Assembly: GCA_963663135.2 (NCBI GenBank)
Contig: CAXXRM010000002.1
Coordinates: 434,001-498,000 of the forward strand
Origin: Io17-Chloro-G2 sp963663135
Lineage (GTDB): Bacteria; Chloroflexota; Dehalococcoidia; Lucifugimonadales; UBA3495
Direction: 5' to 3'
DNA length: 64,000 nucleotides
Part shown: piece by piece, positions 43,632 through 51,938 of the stretch
Numbering within the stretch: position 1 is the stretch's first letter
How the letters are laid out: each line of letters starts with the position of its first letter
The notes under the pieces: generated by a model
Told to the model about the DNA's origin: nothing
The model's database searches: none
Seen by the model: the letters and a program-made list of their open reading frames with translations, nothing else
Program-made: the position numbers and the translations under genes

Positions 43632-43710
43632 GCACCTACTATCAACGGAAAACATCCGAGAATGACCCCCGCCCCGTTGATTATTGAACCCTGCCGCCTG
43701 GAGTTCCCTT

Positions 43711-44160
43711 TTGACCCAAGAAGAAATTGTGGAACGCCTTCGCCAGTGGGGAGTCAGGGTGACGCCCCAGCGTCTAGCCATCGCCGAAGCCGTATTGAAC
43801 TCCACCGACCATCCGACGGTCCAGCAGATCCACGACCGGGTACGGGACCATTTTCCTTCCATGACGCTCGCGACCATCTACTCCAATCTAGGGGTGCTTG
43901 AGCGCAGCGGGATGATCCAGGAACTGCCTTTTGAAAAAATGTCCCGGTACGAATCCAACGTCGGCCCCCACGTCAACTTGGTCTGTATCCAGTGCGAAAC
44001 CGTGATGGATGCCGATGCCGGCCAAGAGGCTGTCCTGCGTCTCAAGAATCGAATTTCAAGCCATTCCAACTTTGAAGTAGCGTGGCAACGGGTGGACTTT
44101 TACGGATGGTGCCCCCGTTGCGCCGCGGCTAAACGTCAGAACCAATCCGTCGGCGCCTAA
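43711..44160 (+). CDS. Fur-family regulator (PerR/Fur-like paralogue)
   Basis: 149 aa. The DNA-binding wing has RLRQWGVRVTPQRLAIAEAV and MTLATIYSNLGVLERSGMIQ. The dimer domain has GPHVNLVCIQCETVMD and the second zinc pair GWCPRCAAAKR. The His-Val-Asn-Leu-Val-Cys motif is the PerR/Fur form; distinguishing PerR from Fur needs the 5-ligand metal site, which I cannot confirm by eye. TTG 43711 is taken as the start because GGAG lies seven bases upstream. Followed by a good terminator. Regulon unknown. Confidence 0.85.
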   Translation: MTQEEIVERLRQWGVRVTPQRLAIAEAVLNSTDHPTVQQIHDRVRDHFPSMTLATIYSNLGVLERSGMIQELPFEKMSRYESNVGPHVNLVCIQCETVMDADAGQEAVLRLKNRISSHSNFEVAWQRVDFYGWCPRCAAAKRQNQSVGA

Positions 44161-44180
44161 AACAGGCCACCGGAAATTTG

Positions 44181-44227
44181 AATCCTCCGCGCCGGACGGG
44201 ATTTGGCGCGGGGGATTTTATATTTTC
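44181..44227 (+). terminator. Rho-independent terminator after the second Fur-family gene
   Basis: AATCCTCCGCGCC (44181-44193) pairs with GGCGCGGGGGATT (44205-44217), followed by TTATATTTT. Confidence 0.8.
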
Positions 44228-44254
44228 CGACACTCTTAACCGCCAAGGACAAGT

Positions 44255-44611
44255 ATGGTAACCGGCGTGGTGGGCATCACCCTTTGGACCGATAACCTGG
44301 AAGCGATGCTCCAGTTTTATCAAGACACCCTGCGGCTGCCGCTGCACTCGAACCACGGCGACTTTGTTGCGTTCGACCTGGGCGGGGTCAGGTTCAACCT
44401 GGGTCTTCACGGCAGCGTGTCCGGCGCGTCGGCAGACCCATTCCGGATCATGCCACACCTGGGAGTAGAGGATATCCAATCGGAATACCGCCGCCTGGCC
44501 TCCGCAGGCGTGGAATTCATCCGTCCGCCGGAGCAGGAGCACTGGGGAGGATGGGTGGCAACCCTGAAAGACCCTGATGGAAACATCATCCAGTTGTTGC
44601 AGTTGGTTTGA
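44255..44611 (+). CDS. VOC-superfamily (glyoxalase/dioxygenase fold) protein
   Basis: 118 aa, one VOC module pair: ITLWTDNLEAMLQFYQDTLR at the N-terminus and ATLKDPDGNIIQLLQL at the C-terminus. Metal ligands typical of the fold (His/Glu) are only partly present, so an enzyme role is unsure. AAGGACA precedes the ATG. A second VOC protein follows 100 bases on; the two are not close paralogues. Confidence 0.8.
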   Translation: MVTGVVGITLWTDNLEAMLQFYQDTLRLPLHSNHGDFVAFDLGGVRFNLGLHGSVSGASADPFRIMPHLGVEDIQSEYRRLASAGVEFIRPPEQEHWGGWVATLKDPDGNIIQLLQLV

Positions 44612-44713
44612 CGCAGCATTGACCGTTCGGGGGCGCAGAATTAGAATGCATCTTGAATATGGAGTTGGCAACCCAGACGATTACCCGGCTTTTGCCGTAG
44701 AAGGAGGGCCAAA

Positions 44714-45163
44714 ATGGGAAGAATCAATGGTCTGAGTCACGTCGGCGTGTTCGTGAAGGACCTGGATGCGATGACTCGATTCTATTGCGAGACCTTGGGT
44801 CTAACCGAGTCTCACCGCAATGAGGACCGCATGGTTTTCCTTACTGCTGACATTGACAAGGAGGACCACGAGGTAGTCCTGGTGCGCGGAAGGGAAGGAG
44901 ACGCCAAGATCATCCAGCAGATGTCGTTTCGAGTAAACGACGTGGAGGACGTAAGGGCGTTCTACCGGACCTTCAAGGACATGGGTGTTACCATTGACCG
45001 AACGGTGAGCCATGGGGCCGGGGTCTCGTGCTACTTCTTCGATCCCGAAGGCAACCGGATGGAAGTATTCGCCGACATACCCGTGGACCAGCGGGGCTAC
45101 AATGGCCCGATAGACTTGGAAAAATCGGCGGACGAGCTTGTGGCTCAGGTTATTGCCGGGTAG
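44714..45163 (+). CDS. VOC-superfamily protein, extradiol-dioxygenase-like
   Basis: 149 aa. LSHVGVFVKDLDAMTRFYCE gives the N-terminal His of the metal site; HEVVLVRG and YFFDPEGNRMEVFADIP supply the second His and the Glu. This is the single-barrel group that includes catechol 2,3-dioxygenase-like and fosfomycin-resistance-like proteins. A strong GAAGGAGG ribosome site precedes the ATG. Ends in a good terminator. Substrate unknown. Confidence 0.82.
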   Translation: MGRINGLSHVGVFVKDLDAMTRFYCETLGLTESHRNEDRMVFLTADIDKEDHEVVLVRGREGDAKIIQQMSFRVNDVEDVRAFYRTFKDMGVTIDRTVSHGAGVSCYFFDPEGNRMEVFADIPVDQRGYNGPIDLEKSADELVAQVIAG

Positions 45164-45185
45164 GCTCGGCACTTGTGGCGAATTC

Positions 45186-45222
45186 GGGGCGCCGGGTGCA
45201 AACCCAGGCGCCCTTTTTCTTT
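45186..45222 (+). terminator. Rho-independent terminator after the second VOC gene
   Basis: GGGCGCCGGGT, loop GCAA, ACCCAGGCGCCC (one bulged A), then TTTTTCTTT. A strong 11-pair stem with a tetraloop. Confidence 0.85.
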
Positions 45223-45587
45223 CAAGGAATATCGGTCCAACTTGAGCCGGCCGATTTGCCGGTAGAGGCGAGCGGTGATGGCATCAGCGGTGGTGGCATC
45301 ATTGGTCTTTGGGCGCTTGCCGCGGTTTCTGCCGGAGGCATTGGCCCTCCTCCCGCCATGGCCCCGTTCCGGGCCTGGATTTGACAGGGATGGATTTTGT
45401 GCAGGCCGGACACCTGGGCTACCGTTTCCTCCTCATTGATCCCGTGCCGTTCCGTGGCTGCGGCTTGTCTCCAGGCCTGGGGTGAAATGGCACTTTTGGG
45501 GTGGGCGGAGGAGCGGGATTTGGAACGATGTCTATAATCCAATATATTTCAGTGGAATTGATTTGCGCACCTGTGGAGTAAGACTCG
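45223..45587. other. Intergenic region upstream of the Eis-like gene
   Basis: 365 bases with no gene I can support. A TATAAT box at about 45533 without a convincing -35 might serve the Eis-like gene. A run of GGTGGTGGC-like triplets lies near 45275. Confidence 0.4.
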
Positions 45588-46778
45588 ATGCTGGAAATGA
45601 GGACTGTGGCCGCTGATGAGTTCGTTCAGTGGGTCCGGGCCGAGGCCAGGGCTTACGGCAACCGGTTGGCCGCTGATCCTGAGGTCTTACGGCCTCATTT
45701 CGATCTAGAGCGTTCGATCGCCGTCTTCGACCAAGGGAACATTGTCGGCGGCGCTCACTCTCACCGGGTTGAAATCTCTATCCCCGGCGGTTCGGCGGTG
45801 ATTGCAGGGGTGGCCAACATTGCGGTGCAGCCCACTCATCGGCGTCAAGGTGTCATGACCAGCATGATGCACCACCAGATTCAAGGCATTCACCAGCGGG
45901 GGGAGTCGTTAGCCGGTTTGTTTGCCTCGGAAAGCGGGATCTACGGCAGGTTCGGCTATGGAATCGGGTCATTGCGAGAAGAGTGGACTATCCAGCGCCA
46001 ATACACCGGGTTTGCCAGGTCCTACGAGACCACCGGCCGGTTCTTTTTTGTGGACCCGGCAGACATTGCAAAGGAGCTTGCCGAAGTATCTCGCCTCAGT
46101 TCCAAGGGCCGCCCGGGGGTATTCCAAAAAGCTCCCCACCTTTGGGAACGGGAGTCCCGGGCGCAGGTGCACCGGGAAGGCGGCCAGGGAGGCCTGTTCT
46201 ACGTTGCTTATGAAGACGGGGGAAGGACGGAAGGCTACGCAAAGTACCGCACCAGTGGAAATACCCTCACCGTCAATGAATTGATGGCGACTAGCAACGG
46301 AGCGGCCGCCGCATTGTGGCGGTTCTGCTTTGACTTGGACCTTATCATCATCACGGAGGCGGAAAGGCGCCCCGTGGACGATCCCCTGCCCTGGATGTTG
46401 ACCGACCCGCGGCGGCTGCAGCGGTCAATCCGCGACGGATTGTGGCTGCGTCTGGTGGACGTCGCGGCTGCCCTGGAACTGCGGAGCTACATGGAAACCG
46501 GTCGATTGGTGTTGGAGGTGCGGGACGACATTTGCCCGTGGAACCAAGGGCGATTCGAGTTGGAAGGGTCTGCCGAAGGGGCCGTCTGCCGTCAATCGAG
46601 ATCAAGTCCAGACTTAGAGATTGCTGTATCAGCCCTGGCATCGGCATACTTGGGGACTGTGAGTTTCACGACCCTGTCCCAAGCCGGATTGGTGGAGGAG
46701 CGCACTCCTGGGGCGGTGCTGCGCGCCGACCGCATGTTCGCGGTCCAGCATCAACCCTGGACGCCGTTTGGTTTTTAG
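45588..46778 (+). CDS. Eis-like N-acetyltransferase (double GNAT plus sterol-carrier domain)
   Basis: 396 aa, close to the length of mycobacterial Eis. The first GNAT has the acetyl-CoA loop VQPTHRRQGVMTSMM. The stretch SGIYGRFGYGIG carries the Tyr used as general acid in Eis. The second half has ELMATSNGAAAALWRFCFDL, and the C-terminal region SFTTLSQAGLVEERTPGAV is the sterol-carrier-like domain. The chain ends in Phe (TPFGF), the position whose carboxylate acts as base in Eis. Such enzymes acetylate amines, including aminoglycosides; the natural substrate here is unknown. GGAG precedes ATG 45588. Confidence 0.85.
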   Translation: MLEMRTVAADEFVQWVRAEARAYGNRLAADPEVLRPHFDLERSIAVFDQGNIVGGAHSHRVEISIPGGSAVIAGVANIAVQPTHRRQGVMTSMMHHQIQGIHQRGESLAGLFASESGIYGRFGYGIGSLREEWTIQRQYTGFARSYETTGRFFFVDPADIAKELAEVSRLSSKGRPGVFQKAPHLWERESRAQVHREGGQGGLFYVAYEDGGRTEGYAKYRTSGNTLTVNELMATSNGAAAALWRFCFDLDLIIITEAERRPVDDPLPWMLTDPRRLQRSIRDGLWLRLVDVAAALELRSYMETGRLVLEVRDDICPWNQGRFELEGSAEGAVCRQSRSSPDLEIAVSALASAYLGTVSFTTLSQAGLVEERTPGAVLRADRMFAVQHQPWTPFGF

Positions 46779-46822
46779 ACCGGCCGGTCTGGCTTGCAGG
46801 GACGTGGATGCCGTTGGATGGG

Positions 46823-47239
46823 TCAGGAACTTGGGGCGGATTCTCGGGCGATGATTCTGGCGATTTCCGGCGGGACCTGTATTCCGTTCTTCTCTAATGC
46901 CTCCAATTTCCGCTCTATGCGCTCGCGCTCTGCCTGTTGGCCTTCTTGGCGGCCCTCCCGGCGGCCCTTTTCCATCGCTTTTCTCTCGACGGCTTCTTTG
47001 GCTGCGAATATCACTCTTGCCACCCCGTAAATGATAAATGTAGATGGGAACAGAAGCAGCGAGGCTACTATTATCACCCCGTCATCTTTGTTGGTCAGTC
47101 CATGGAGGAATCCGAGCCCCCATAATCCAATCAGGGACGGGAAGACGTTTAATAGCACCGCAATCAGTGCGTTGGCGCTGATGGATGCCGAACCGTCGGC
47201 CAAGACCCAGGATGGGGAGCGTCCGGTGTTCGAGTTCAT
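46823..47239 (-). CDS. Unrecognised two-helix membrane protein with charged coiled-coil tail
   Basis: 138 aa. Two hydrophobic segments (ANALIAVLLNVFPSLIGLWG and VIIVASLLLFPSTFIIYGVA) are followed by a highly charged helical tail rich in Glu-Arg-Lys (AMEKGRREGRQEGQQAERER). I recognise no family. Convergent with the Eis-like gene and only 44 bases from its stop. Confidence 0.55.
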   Translation of the reverse strand: MNSNTGRSPSWVLADGSASISANALIAVLLNVFPSLIGLWGLGFLHGLTNKDDGVIIVASLLLFPSTFIIYGVARVIFAAKEAVERKAMEKGRREGRQEGQQAERERIERKLEALEKNGIQVPPEIARIIARESAPSS

Positions 47240-47644
47240 TGTATCACTCTGCCGAGTTATCCCGGTTCGCCACCAGTCCCGGACTCCGCTTAGCCATTAG
47301 CCAGCCCACCGGAATTGTAAAACCCAAAACAGAGTCTCCAGACGCGTAACGATTAGGTCCGGCGGCAAGGTATACCGTTGAATCGTCGTCCGCTACCAGT
47401 CTTTGACACCACGTAACTGTTAGCTGGGGGGACCGCTGGGATTGTTATCCACCATCGCCTATCTCACGATGTTGGCAAACCTGAATTGGGGCCGATCGGC
47501 GCTCGCGGCCCGGCTTGTCACGGTTGGTTGGTCGGGCTATGATGCTGGCCAAAGGGGAGGGGAAAGGCGCTGTTCGAGAGAGGCGTTTTCCATCACCCCT
47601 GGTTCCCCGATACGCTCAATTTCCGCGATATCAGGAGGTGCTCC
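47240..47644. other. Intergenic region holding a promoter
   Basis: About 400 bases without a supported gene. The right part contains a good promoter for the CMD-type gene (47515-47543). Confidence 0.5.
47515..47543 (+). promoter_or_regulatory. Sigma-70-type promoter for the CMD-family gene
   Basis: TTGTCA (47515-47520), a 17-base spacer and TATGAT (47538-47543) lie ~100 bases ahead of the ATG. Confidence 0.55.
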
Positions 47645-48199
47645 ATGCCCCGTACGCCCACCGTTACGCGAGACCAGGTCCCGGAAGAATTGCGGGATGC
47701 TTTTGACGCCGAAACCGCCGCCACAGGCGGGGTCGTGACCAGCGGACCCGGTTCGGTAATGATTCACAGCCCGGAGATGCGCCGCCGGGCCAATAACTTG
47801 GTTAACTACCTGCGGGATGAGTCGTCGCTACCCAAGAAGCTCCAGGAACTGACGATGATTCTGACGGCTCGGACCATGGACTGCCAGTTCATTTGGCATG
47901 CCCACTCTGCGCGGGCCCGGCAGTTGGGCATCAGCGACGAGTTCGTGGACAACCTGCGGGACGGCAAACCCCTGCCACAGCTACCGGCGGATGAGCAGAC
48001 CGTGGTTAACTACGTCACCGAGGTCTTCCAGAACCACCGGGTTCAGGATGCGACGTGGCAGGCTGCGGTTGACCAGTTTGGGCCGCTAGGGGTCACGGAA
48101 TTGACCACCCTCATGGGTTACTACTCCATGCTGGCCTTCAATGCCAACGCCTTCCAGATTGACACCCCGGACGGAGGCGAACCCAAGCTGCCCGTCTAA
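47645..48199 (+). CDS. Carboxymuconolactone decarboxylase-family protein
   Basis: 184 aa. The CMD core reads LPKKLQELTMILTARTMDCQ followed by FIWHAHSARARQLG, with the Cys and His of the family's active helix (Cys-x4-His). Members take part in aromatic acid breakdown or act as AhpD-like peroxidases; a single Cys in the helix argues against the latter. A GGAGG ribosome site precedes ATG 47645. Stands alone with its own promoter. Confidence 0.85.
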   Translation: MPRTPTVTRDQVPEELRDAFDAETAATGGVVTSGPGSVMIHSPEMRRRANNLVNYLRDESSLPKKLQELTMILTARTMDCQFIWHAHSARARQLGISDEFVDNLRDGKPLPQLPADEQTVVNYVTEVFQNHRVQDATWQAAVDQFGPLGVTELTTLMGYYSMLAFNANAFQIDTPDGGEPKLPV

Positions 48200-48375
48200 C
48201 GCTCCCGTTTCCTCAACTTGTTCTTTCAGCGGCCTGAGGGGCCCTCGAATAGCAAGTGAGATAATTGGAAACTGCTGGGATGGGGAAACCCCGCCTCGCG
48301 TTGCGCGGACCATAATCCATGGTGACTGTTCAACATACCCAGCCGGTGAAGGCTAGCCGACGGTGTCCACCACGG

Positions 48376-49389
48376 TCACCTGCTCAATAGTTCCGTGATG
48401 GCGTCGTCCACGAACTTGGTGTCTGCTTCGTTGGCGCCGGGGCCGCCGGCTAGGTGTCCCCAGATGGACTCGATGGGGCGGAACTCGGCGTTGGGCATCC
48501 GGCTGACTTCTATCTCGTTGTCCTCGGGTGGGAAATAGAGGTCGGTGCGGCCGGGCATCACTATTGCCTTAGCTTTAATAGCCCCCAAGCCCTTGTCCAA
48601 GCTGCCGTCATACAGGGCGTTGTTGCTGATGTCGGCGTTTTGCCAGCTCCAGAGCATGGCCAGCAGATCGTTGGCGTCGCTCCCCAGCCGGCGTCCCTCC
48701 CAAAAGGCCACCAGGTAGTCCTCCAGGGAGGAGTACCCAATTTTCAGGTAGACCTCCTCACGATAGAACGCTTGGGAGACGGCCCAACCGGCGTAAACTC
48801 GTCCAAATGCCCGCAGGCCCTTGGTGGGAGGCTTGTCGTACCAACCGTTGGCCCAGGCGTCGTCGGCGGTCAGGGTCGCTTTGACTCCTTCTAGGAACAC
48901 AAAATTGTGATGGGAGGTCCTGGCCGATCCGCAGATGGGAAGAATTCGCTCCACCATTTCGGGAAACAGGCTGCCCCAGTGGTAAGTCTGCTGGCCTCCC
49001 ATCGACCAACCGGTGACCAGGGCAATCGTTTCGATTTCGAATTGCTCGGTAAGCAGCCGGTGCTGGCACATTATGTTGTCGTAAAGCGTAACGGCGGGGA
49101 ACCGCGCCCTGTCGTAGGGGCTTGGCGTGTTGCTTGGCGATGACGAGAGCCCATTGCCGAACATGTTGGGAACGACTATGAAGTATTTGCTGGGGTCAAG
49201 CGCCCTTCCGACGCCGATCTTTCCCTCGTTAAGGGTATGCTGGCTCCCGTAGGAGGTGGGATACACAATCACGTTGTCCCGCCGTGGGCTCAGTGAACCG
49301 TAGGTCTTGTAAGCCAGCTTGGCGTTCCGCAACGTTGCTCCGCGTTGGAGCACAACGTCGCCCAAGTCGAACACTTCGTAGTCGGGCAT
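48376..49389 (-). CDS. MetX-like alpha/beta hydrolase (homoserine O-acetyltransferase family)
   Basis: 337 aa. The nucleophile elbow is VTGWSMGGQQTYHW, the acid is in PGRTDLYFPPEDN and the His in IESIWGHLAGGPG, a complete Ser-Asp-His triad. The N-terminus (TLRNAKLAYKTYGSLSPRRD) matches the MetX group. True MetX enzymes acylate homoserine, but many relatives with a changed acyl pocket hydrolyse esters; the Gly-Trp-Ser elbow and lack of neighbouring methionine genes make the latter as likely. ATG 49389. Confidence 0.82.
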   Translation of the reverse strand: MPDYEVFDLGDVVLQRGATLRNAKLAYKTYGSLSPRRDNVIVYPTSYGSQHTLNEGKIGVGRALDPSKYFIVVPNMFGNGLSSSPSNTPSPYDRARFPAVTLYDNIMCQHRLLTEQFEIETIALVTGWSMGGQQTYHWGSLFPEMVERILPICGSARTSHHNFVFLEGVKATLTADDAWANGWYDKPPTKGLRAFGRVYAGWAVSQAFYREEVYLKIGYSSLEDYLVAFWEGRRLGSDANDLLAMLWSWQNADISNNALYDGSLDKGLGAIKAKAIVMPGRTDLYFPPEDNEIEVSRMPNAEFRPIESIWGHLAGGPGANEADTKFVDDAITELLSR

Positions 49390-49515
49390 AGTCCATCCTG
49401 TCAGAAGGAATGATGAAGTCCGGTTAGTCAGGCCAGTATAGCCAAGCCGGCGTCTAATTCACAGGAATGGGTGTGGGAGGGGTTCGAGGGGTACGTGGCG
49501 GTAATGAGTTCGCCC

Positions 49516-49550
49516 CCGGGGAGAGCAGAACAAGTCACTGCTCTCCCCGG
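49516..49550 (-). terminator. Perfect 13-base-pair hairpin downstream of the sugar-binding-domain gene
   Basis: CCGGGGAGAGCAG, nine-base loop, CTGCTCTCCCCGG. It lies 76 bases beyond the stop of the minus-strand gene at 49626 and ahead of the next gene. There is no T run, so termination is uncertain. Confidence 0.5.
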
Positions 49551-49625
49551 AGTCTCGCGGTTTCTTGCAGGCATGCGCCGAGCTAAGGCTTGGAGGGTGA
49601 CATCACCTGGTTTGGAACGCTCCGG

Positions 49626-50144
49626 TTATGCGCCGGTCCACTCGAAAGCAAGGGTGGCGTAGCGCACGAAAACCGTTCCGCCGGGAGATCCCAAGGGACC
49701 ATTGACCGCCAGTAGAGCAATTGTGTGCCGGTCACCGGCCTTGGCGTCGCCGGTGACCAGGACCCTCTGGGGCACGTTGAAACCCTGGATGACGCCCCGG
49801 TCCCGGTTGCATTCGCCGTCTATCCAAATCTCGCCGTAATCGTCGATGCAGGTCTCGAACTGCACTCGCATGCCGTCCACGGGGCGCCCTTCAATCGATT
49901 CGGGCAGGGTGACGTTAATCCGGTACCACATGAAACTGAATCCGTGGGACATCCGCCCCCCCAGGTCGGTGCATAACTCCCAGGCAGAATCATCGTAGTC
50001 CGACAGCCGGGCCGGACTGCCTTCCGCCTGTTCCACCAGGCCCTCGTTGGGTTGCCCCGGCACGTATCCACGGGCGAATTTCCACTGACCATTGACTGCC
50101 GCCTGCCCCGCGGCTTCCCCCAAGGACAGAGTTGCTCTTGGCAT
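49626..50144 (-). CDS. Galactose-binding-like domain protein (glycoside hydrolase family 2 N-terminal type)
   Basis: 172 aa. The sequence YDDSAWELCTDLGGRMSHGF ... WYRINVTLPESIEG and DDYGEIWIDGECNRDRG with KAGDRHTIALLAVNGPLGSP is the jelly-roll sugar-binding fold found at the start of GH2 enzymes, here on its own with no catalytic barrel. No signal peptide, so probably cytoplasmic. The ATG at 50144 lies six bases after AAGGAG; an earlier ATG overlaps the ribosome site. The function is unknown; a carbohydrate-binding role is inferred from fold. Confidence 0.6.
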   Translation of the reverse strand: MPRATLSLGEAAGQAAVNGQWKFARGYVPGQPNEGLVEQAEGSPARLSDYDDSAWELCTDLGGRMSHGFSFMWYRINVTLPESIEGRPVDGMRVQFETCIDDYGEIWIDGECNRDRGVIQGFNVPQRVLVTGDAKAGDRHTIALLAVNGPLGSPGGTVFVRYATLAFEWTGA

Positions 50145-50185
50145 CCTCATCTCCTTACATTCTGAGAATTCTGCTGGTTTCAGTG

Positions 50186-50977
50186 TTAGTTGCTTGAGAT
50201 GCCGGCCGGGTCTCCAAAGGCCCAAAGAAACGCCCCGGATAGCATCTTGGTGTTGGCATCGCCGTCAAACCGGTGTCCGCAGCCAGGCACCTCTCTCACT
50301 TGATAGGAGTGGGCGGCCAGGGGGCCTCCGCCCAACACTCGAGCCAAAAGGGCGGCTGTGGCGTCCTCCCCGCCGTAGACCAGGCAAATGTCTCCGGTGA
50401 ACCTGTAAACGCCGTCGTAAAACTGGTCTCCCACGCTGTCGTAGGTAGACAGCAACAGCATCCGTTGTACTTGGGGATACCTATGGGCCACCGCGCCAAC
50501 CGCAGAGCCGCCGGAGGAAAAACCGGCCAGGTTAACCACCGGCTTGTTGCTTCCACATAGTTCCTTCGCGTTTTCCAGGGACCAGTCGATAGTGTGGGAC
50601 AGGCTCTCAATCAGGAGCCGATTCCAGCTTGCGCCTTTGTAGGAATATGGTTCCCACTCCAACTGGACCTGAAAGTCGGGACGTGGGGCGTTGTAGGTGA
50701 CCATCGTACACAATCCCCGGCGCTGCAATTGGAGAGCGAGCTTCTTCCACCGTTCTTCCCGCCCGTCCTTCAGCTCGCCGGAGCCTGGGGAGTTGACCAA
50801 CAACATCTTGGAATCGGTGGGGTAGGCGGTGACAGATATCTGATATGAGACCGGCTCCCCCAGTTCTGTCGTGATAACCCGGTCAAGGGAGGCGTCTATT
50901 GGGGCATTCGTGGCTGCCACTATGTCGCCTGGGGCCTCAGTCCCGGAGGTACCTGTTTTGGAACTCTGTGAACTCAT
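50186..50977 (-). CDS. Alpha/beta-hydrolase fold protein
   Basis: 263 aa. The nucleophile elbow is NLAGFSSGGSAVG, the acid region CLVYGGEDATAA and the His region REVPGCGHRFDG, giving a complete triad. N-terminal residues form a low-complexity Ser/Thr-rich tail. It overlaps the PEP-mutase-family gene by 41 bases. Substrate unknown; esterase or thioesterase likely. Confidence 0.78.
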   Translation of the reverse strand: MSSQSSKTGTSGTEAPGDIVAATNAPIDASLDRVITTELGEPVSYQISVTAYPTDSKMLLVNSPGSGELKDGREERWKKLALQLQRRGLCTMVTYNAPRPDFQVQLEWEPYSYKGASWNRLLIESLSHTIDWSLENAKELCGSNKPVVNLAGFSSGGSAVGAVAHRYPQVQRMLLLSTYDSVGDQFYDGVYRFTGDICLVYGGEDATAALLARVLGGGPLAAHSYQVREVPGCGHRFDGDANTKMLSGAFLWAFGDPAGISSN

Positions 50978-51797
50978 CGGCCCGGTTGACGGCCCTCAGC
51001 AGTTCCGGCGACGCCTGCATTTCGCCCAGGTCCTCCAAACTGCCGCCCTCTTGAAGTTGGCGCAGGCTGTCATGGATGGCCTTGACCGCCGCGGCGTAGG
51101 TAGGATTGCCCAACATCAGTATGCGAACGCCATTCTCCGCCAGAAAGCCCGCGTCTTCCCGTATCTCCCGTGGCGGGCTGAGCACCGCCAGAGGCAGCGA
51201 GGTTGTCCGGTGCACCGCCTCCAGTTGCTCCCGGGTCCGGGCTCCGGTAAGCATGACGGCCTCGGCGCCGGTTTCGGAGTAAGCAGCGATCCGGTCGAGG
51301 GCCTCTGCCAAGGGGACTTCACCCAAGGCCGCCGAGCGCGCCACTATAACCGTCGATGGGTCGGTGCGTGACGCCACGGCGGCTTCCAGCTTTCCTACCT
51401 GTTCTTCCTTGGAAATCAGCCCAGGGTTTGCCATGTTAAATCGTTTGGGCACGAAATTGTCCTCGATCTCGATAGCGGACACCCCGGCGCTCTCCATTTC
51501 CCGCACAGTACGGGCCACGTTCACGGCGTTGCCGAAGCCGTCCTCCGCGTCCACCATCAGGGTGATGTCCCCAACGCGTGTGATGCGGCGGCAGTGGTCA
51601 ACCACGTCCGACATGTTGGAGATCACGCCGTCCGGGGCTGCCAGATTGGCCGCCTTACCCACTGAGCCGGAAAGCACACACAACTCGTAGCCGAGCATGT
51701 GCGCGATGCGGGCCGATAGGGGATCAAAAATATTGGCCGCCAGTGTGCAGGTATCCCGAGCGATTATCCGGCGGAAATTATCACGGGCTAGCGACAC
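50937..51797 (-). CDS. Isocitrate lyase/PEP mutase superfamily protein
   Basis: 286 aa TIM-barrel. Metal-binding and substrate residues are in LMVDAEDGFGNAVNVARTVR and SAIEIEDNFVPKRFN, and the family hallmarks IVARSAALGE and NGVRILMLGNPTYAAA follow. The branch includes oxaloacetate decarboxylase, methylisocitrate lyase and carboxyphosphonoenolpyruvate mutase. The classic lyase KKCGH loop is absent, so oxaloacetate decarboxylase or a related C-C lyase is more likely. First gene of a pair with the alpha/beta hydrolase (41-base overlap). Confidence 0.85.
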   Translation of the reverse strand: MSLARDNFRRIIARDTCTLAANIFDPLSARIAHMLGYELCVLSGSVGKAANLAAPDGVISNMSDVVDHCRRITRVGDITLMVDAEDGFGNAVNVARTVREMESAGVSAIEIEDNFVPKRFNMANPGLISKEEQVGKLEAAVASRTDPSTVIVARSAALGEVPLAEALDRIAAYSETGAEAVMLTGARTREQLEAVHRTTSLPLAVLSPPREIREDAGFLAENGVRILMLGNPTYAAAVKAIHDSLRQLQEGGSLEDLGEMQASPELLRAVNRADEFTEFQNRYLRD

Positions 51798-51938
51798 CGT
51801 CCAACTCCATTAGGTTTTGCTGGATCCATATCCATGGATTCAAGACCAGGGCGGCCAGGCAGAAAGCAACCATCCCACGGGCCGACCTGGAGCATCCGGC
51901 CGTTACCCCTTGAAATGACTACCGGCCGGGCCGGCCTG

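Noticed and set aside
46823..47239. Signal peptide or sensor assignment for the two-helix protein
   Set aside because: No sensor domain, kinase or receiver; the charged tail alone is not diagnostic, so it is left unnamed.
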